The notes under the pieces: model-generated
What the model was told of the DNA's origin: nothing
What the model saw: only the letters and a program-made list of their open reading frames with translations
Databases searched by the model: none
Shown here: piece by piece, positions 14,986 through 18,151 of the stretch
Layout of the letters: every line of letters starts with the position of its first letter
Position numbering within the stretch: position 1 is the first letter of the stretch
Translations under genes and position numbers: made by a program
From: Lachnospiraceae bacterium
Lineage (GTDB): Bacteria; Bacillota; Clostridia; Lachnospirales; Lachnospiraceae
Reading direction: 5' to 3'
DNA length: 18,151 nucleotides
Assembly: GCA_900771955.1 (NCBI GenBank)
Contig: CAAGPW010000198.1
Coordinates: 1-18,151, forward strand

Positions 14986-15023
14986 AAAAAAAGAGAACGG
15001 CTTTTTCGTCGTTCTCTTTTTTT
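14986..15023. terminator. Bidirectional terminator between DUF6465 gene and prs
   Basis: AAAAAAAGAGAACG (14986-14999) pairs fully with CGTTCTCTTTTTTT (15010-15023) around a ten-base loop. It has an A tract on one side and a T tract on the other, so it works on both strands. It ends the plus-strand HPr-like operon and the minus-strand prs transcript. Confidence 0.9.
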
Positions 15024-15035
15024 GATTAATGATAA

Positions 15036-15070
15036 CCGGTTTACCGGAATGGGATTCCGAAGGGAATCCC
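15036..15070. repeat. Two small hairpins in the prs 3' region
   Basis: CCGG-TTTA-CCGG (15036-15047) and GGGATTCC-GAAG-GGAATCCC (15051-15070) are perfect short inverted repeats between the prs stop codon and the terminator. They have no U tracts and may stabilise the message end. Confidence 0.5.
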
Positions 15071-15088
15071 GTCCCGACAAAAATTATC

Positions 15089-16276
15089 TTATTTTGATTT
15101 CTTCTGCTCGTCTTTGTATTTGCTGACAAGGCGCTGAATACGATCGTACGGATTTAACAGATCACTGATGGAAGTATCGTGATTTAAGGTGTCTACGATG
15201 TATGCGATGTATTTGCTCATGTCGCAGTTGATGTAGTAGTCTCTGGAAAGCAGTTCCGGTGTCTGGTAGGTCAGGTTGGTGGTAACGACCTTGTAGATCG
15301 TGCCGTCTGCAACTGCCTGATCAAATTTCTCAAGACCATTGGTGAACAGACCGAAAGTAGCAATAACGAAGATACGTTTTGCTTTTCTTTTCTTTAATTC
15401 GGTTGCCACATCGATCATGCTTTCACCGGAGGAGATCATATCATCCACGATAAACACATCCTTGCCTTCTACGGAAGAACCTAAGAATTCATGTGCCACA
15501 ATCGGGTTACGTCCGTCAACAATCTTGCTGTAATCACGGCGCTTATAGAACATGCCCATATCCAGACCAAGTACGTTTGCAAGGTAAATGGCACGGCCGG
15601 TACCGCCTTCATCCGGGCTGATGACCATCATATGTTCGCTGTCGATCTGGAGATCCTTTATTTCGCCGAGGATTCCCTTTACAAACTGATAAGCAGGCTG
15701 AACGGTCTCGAATCCGTTGAGCGGAATTGCGTTCTGGACACGCGGATCATGTGCATCAAAGGTGATGATGTTGTCAACGCCCATAGAGATCAGCTCCTGC
15801 AGCGCGATCGCACAGTCTAAGGACTCTCTGGAAGTACGCTTGTGCTGACGGCTTTCGTATAAGAACGGCATGATTACGGTGATTCTTCTTGCTTTTCCGC
15901 CGACAGCAGCGATCACACGTTTCAGATCCTGATAGTGGTCGTCCGGAGACATGTGATTTTTGTGACCGCATACGGTATAGGTCAGATTGTAATTTGTGAC
16001 ATCCACGAGAAGGAAAAGATCGTAACCGCGGACAGATTCCTTGATCACACATTTGGCTTCGCCGGTACCAAAACGCGGTACGCTGACATCAACGATATAG
16101 GAATTGCTCTGATAACCCTTGAATGCGATGGTATCCTTGTGTTCGTGCTGTCTTTTCTCTCTCCACTTTACCAGATAGTGGTCTACTTTTTCACCGAGCT
16201 CTTTGCAGCTTTCAAGCGGGATGAGTCCGAGACTTCCCTTTGGAATGGTTTCTAAATTTCTCTTGTCGTCTGACAT
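15089..16276 (-). CDS. prs: Ribose-phosphate pyrophosphokinase, extended atypical form
   Basis: Transfers diphosphate from ATP to ribose 5-phosphate, giving PRPP for nucleotide, His and Trp synthesis in the cytosol. The PRPP-binding loop is VDDMISSGES (277-286), a variant of the usual DDMIDTAGT. The flexible-loop-like YKRRDYS (244-250) and the FDAHDPRVQ segment (173-181) fit the family. At 395 aa it is about 80 longer than the usual ~315. The extra length lies mainly at the N-terminus (the first ~55 residues), around 95-118 (VTNYNLTYTVCGHKNHMS), and at the C-terminus. The usual PYARQDRK block is replaced by PFLYESRQHKR (137-147). GGAGGA lies 8 nt before the ATG. It may be the main enzyme or a paralogue; the rest of the genome would decide. 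Confidence 0.87.
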   Translation of the reverse strand: MSDDKRNLETIPKGSLGLIPLESCKELGEKVDHYLVKWREKRQHEHKDTIAFKGYQSNSYIVDVSVPRFGTGEAKCVIKESVRGYDLFLLVDVTNYNLTYTVCGHKNHMSPDDHYQDLKRVIAAVGGKARRITVIMPFLYESRQHKRTSRESLDCAIALQELISMGVDNIITFDAHDPRVQNAIPLNGFETVQPAYQFVKGILGEIKDLQIDSEHMMVISPDEGGTGRAIYLANVLGLDMGMFYKRRDYSKIVDGRNPIVAHEFLGSSVEGKDVFIVDDMISSGESMIDVATELKKRKAKRIFVIATFGLFTNGLEKFDQAVADGTIYKVVTTNLTYQTPELLSRDYYINCDMSKYIAYIVDTLNHDTSISDLLNPYDRIQRLVSKYKDEQKKSK

Positions 16277-16317
16277 GGATAGGTTCCTCCGTAATATGAA
16301 TTGTTTATAGTTTTATT

Positions 16318-16346
16318 TCAATAGATGCAGCATCTAATGAGAACAA
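16318..16346 (-). promoter_or_regulatory. Possible prs promoter with 15-bp palindrome
   Basis: On the minus strand a weak TTGTTC (16346-16341) and TATTGA (16323-16318) are 17 nt apart. Overlapping them is the perfect dyad TAGATGC-A-GCATCTA (16322-16336). A second candidate, TTGAAA plus CATATT, would start within the ribosome binding site and is less plausible. prs may also be read through from dnaC, 73 bp upstream. Confidence 0.3.
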
Positions 16347-16349
16347 AGG

Positions 16350-17339
16350 TTAGTGCAGCTTTTTCTGGATGCGGATGTCGTTTCCATAAAGTTTTAACAT
16401 CGTGTAGTTGGAAATCACCCGGGAAAGGGTACGCTCCGAGTAGATATCCGCAAGCTGGTCAATAGTCAGGTTTGTGGAAATGATGGTTGACTTCCTGCGA
16501 AGCAGCCGCTCATTCAAACATAAAAAGAACTGTGAGGTTGTAAAAGAATTGGACATCTCCGTGCCGAGGTCGTCCACGATCAAAAGGTCACAGTCGAATA
16601 TATTCTGATGCGCCGCAGAGGCGTCGGTATCTTTATCAAAAACATTTTTTGCGAAAATATCAAAAAGCTGAAATGCAGTGAAATAGATCACGGAAAATCC
16701 GCGGTCTAAGAGTTCTTTTGCAATACAGTTGGAGAGAAAAGTCTTTCCAACACCGGTATTGCCGTAGAAAAACAGATTTCCGGCGGGATCGCAGGAACCA
16801 AAGGTTTGAATGAAATGCTCGCTTGCTTCTCTGGCATGCTTCATCAAAGCCAGTGAAGATGCACCGCTTTTTGGTTCGATCTCCGTATCGGAAAAATATT
16901 CATAGGAAAAATGGTCAAAATTTTCCTTTGACAGGATGGATCTGATGTTGGACTGGGTATAGATCAGATCGATCGCAGCCTGTTTAAAGCAGTGGCAGCG
17001 CTCGTTCCCGATATAACCGGTGTCCTTACAGTCCGGACAGTCATAGGGTGGAGTGAAATAATCCTCCGGATAACCAAGACCGGATAAGATCACGGACTTT
17101 TCCTCGTGAAGTGCGGCAATCTGATGCTTCAGCTCCGTCAGAGCAGAGGAATCCTCGCCAAGCAACAGCTTTTTTGCCTGTGCGACAGAACAGGAGGAAA
17201 TGGTATCATCAATTTCCTTTAAGCGTGCACTTCTGGCATAAGCCTCGTTTTTGCGGTCTTCCATGATATGCTGATTTCGGATCTGTTTTGCGTTGTACTG
17301 ACGGATCAGTTCGTCGTACTGGGCGTTGCTAAGTGCCAT
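16350..17339 (-). CDS. dnaC: DnaC/DnaI-like helicase loader ATPase
   Basis: AAA+ ATPase expected to load the replicative helicase at the origin or at restarting forks. The 329-aa protein has a charged helical N-terminus and a Cys cluster CPDCKDTGYIGNERCHC (101-117), a probable zinc site. Walker A is GNTGVGKT (193-200) and Walker B LLIVDDLG (252-259). The sensor/arginine-finger region is SERTLSRVISNY. IstB transposition proteins share the ATPase core, but the Cys cluster and the adjacent DnaD gene favour the replication role. AGGAGG precedes the ATG by about 10 nt. It lies 46 bp downstream of the DnaD gene, a common clostridial pairing, and is probably cotranscribed with it. Confidence 0.87.
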   Translation of the reverse strand: MALSNAQYDELIRQYNAKQIRNQHIMEDRKNEAYARSARLKEIDDTISSCSVAQAKKLLLGEDSSALTELKHQIAALHEEKSVILSGLGYPEDYFTPPYDCPDCKDTGYIGNERCHCFKQAAIDLIYTQSNIRSILSKENFDHFSYEYFSDTEIEPKSGASSLALMKHAREASEHFIQTFGSCDPAGNLFFYGNTGVGKTFLSNCIAKELLDRGFSVIYFTAFQLFDIFAKNVFDKDTDASAAHQNIFDCDLLIVDDLGTEMSNSFTTSQFFLCLNERLLRRKSTIISTNLTIDQLADIYSERTLSRVISNYTMLKLYGNDIRIQKKLH

Positions 17340-17385
17340 GTGATCAAAGCCTCCTGATGTCTGGCGAAATATTTATAAATTAGTT

Positions 17386-18151
17386 TTAGGATTTTAAGAC
17401 CTGTCTTTCCAACTGGTCAAAATCATAGGATCGCTGGGAAAAATCGTTGAAGCGGTTGGGGGCAGGAGAGGAGCTTCTTGCTGCCCGTCCCTGCTGCTTT
17501 GGTTTCCGGTTTGAAAATGCTTCATCCAGCGCTGCGATCTCTTTTAAGGAAGAAACCTGTTTTTTGTGCCAGTTGTTTAAAATAGAATCTGTATATTCAA
17601 AGCTTGGCTGGTGGATCGCCTGCATGGTACGTCTGCATGCCTCGGTCACCAGCTCTATGGAAAAGCCGTAGGAGCCTGTCCATTTCTCGATAAAAGCAAG
17701 TTCGGATTCCACCAGATTGCGTCCGGAAATGCCGAATGCTTTCATGACGGCGGTATTCGTTTTGCTGTAACGTTCATTTTTTTCCTTCGCCTGCGAAACG
17801 GATAAAATCCCTTCCTTATGCCAGGAGAGCGCCACAGTCTCCATATAGCGCATGCTCTTGTGACCGCCTCCGACACAGTATTCGATCAGATATTCGATCA
17901 GTTCCATGGAAAATCCAAGGCTGTCATGCCAGTAGAGGATCGCATTGATGTCCGTTGCATTCAAAGTATGCCCAAGATAAGTCTCGGTCATAAATAAAAG
18001 TTCCTGAACTCCCTTATCCTGCTGGAAGGCACGCATCTCATCCGCAGAGTAATCTGCTTTTGGAGCATCCTGCTGTGTGCCGGGAACGGGAGCAGAGCCG
18101 GAATGAGTCCGGAATGTGTCTTCGCCGGTGCTGCAGGAAGCGGGCGCTGCT
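17386..18151 (-). CDS. DnaD domain replication protein, 5' end beyond window
   Basis: Primosome protein of the DnaD/DnaB family, acting with the downstream helicase loader. The frame stays open to the right edge, so about 254 residues are visible and the start lies outside. The in-frame ATG at 18036 has no ribosome binding site and only marks an internal Met. A Pro/Ala/Ser-rich linker (18151 to about 18055) leads into two tandem DnaD-type C-terminal domains. Each ends with the family's aromatic-W motif: RYMETVALSWHKEGI in the first and EYTDSILNNWHKKQV in the second. A basic tail (NRKPKQQGRAARSSSPAP) follows and may contact DNA. The missing N-terminal part is probably the winged-helix domain. 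Confidence 0.85.
   Translation of the reverse strand, partial: AAPASCSTGEDTFRTHSGSAPVPGTQQDAPKADYSADEMRAFQQDKGVQELLFMTETYLGHTLNATDINAILYWHDSLGFSMELIEYLIEYCVGGGHKSMRYMETVALSWHKEGILSVSQAKEKNERYSKTNTAVMKAFGISGRNLVESELAFIEKWTGSYGFSIELVTEACRRTMQAIHQPSFEYTDSILNNWHKKQVSSLKEIAALDEAFSNRKPKQQGRAARSSSPAPNRFNDFSQRSYDFDQLERQVLKS

Noticed and set aside
16292..16320. TTGAAA/CATATT promoter for prs
   Set aside because: The spacing is right, but the start would fall within the GGAGGA ribosome binding site, so the message would be poorly translated.
16350..17339. IstB transposition helper, hence an insertion sequence
   Set aside because: No transposase or terminal repeats nearby; the Cys cluster and the neighbouring DnaD gene indicate a replication helicase loader.

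Overview
The window reads as ordinary chromosomal DNA of an anaerobic, low-to-mid GC Firmicute, most likely a gut Lachnospiraceae (Roseburia/Agathobacter-like). Supporting this are strong AGGAGG-type ribosome binding sites, sigma-A promoters, U-tract terminators, a DUF6465-type protein, a DnaD/DnaC gene pair and an enlarged Prs. The taxonomic call comes from remembered family resemblance, not from a search. I see no insertion sequence, prophage, CRISPR array, tRNA or rRNA.

Left part (1-6950): a terminator at the left edge is followed by a minus-strand LTA-synthase-type membrane sulfatase with an IPT/TIG-like domain and a Thr/Asp/Pro repeat tail. Divergent from it is a two-gene SUF-like minimal Fe-S operon (SmsC ATPase and SmsB scaffold) with no desulfurase or SufD alongside. 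Its promoter is overlapped by a perfect dyad that looks like an operator. The operon ends at a strong hairpin, convergent with a minus-strand MATE efflux gene. The MATE leader contains a short upstream ORF and a stem reaching into the Shine-Dalgarno region. Divergent from MATE is a DMT/EamA transporter made of two nearly duplicated halves.

Middle (6950-13870): a cytosolic GH31 alpha-glucosidase and a patatin-like phospholipase form a tight pair. They are followed by a 155-aa protein with a proline run, then a terminator whose 5' arm overlaps the promoter of the next gene. That gene encodes an 841-aa single-pass, surface-facing protein whose C-terminus resembles a peptidase C39 fold without its catalytic Cys and His.

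Right part (13870-18151): a gene-free stretch of about 250 bp holds a good promoter and some RNA-like structure. It leads into an HPr-like protein (His and Ser sites kept, Arg17 replaced) cotranscribed with a Lys/Ala-rich DUF6465-type protein. A bidirectional terminator separates this pair from three minus-strand genes: an atypical 395-aa PRPP synthetase, a DnaC/DnaI-like helicase loader with a Cys cluster, and a DnaD-family protein with tandem DnaD repeats that runs off the right edge.

Most of the window is core housekeeping. The parts most worth a second look are the HPr variant with its DUF6465 partner, the pseudo-C39 surface protein, the minimal Sms operon with its operator, the interlocked terminator/promoter at about 11259-11322, and the MATE leader.
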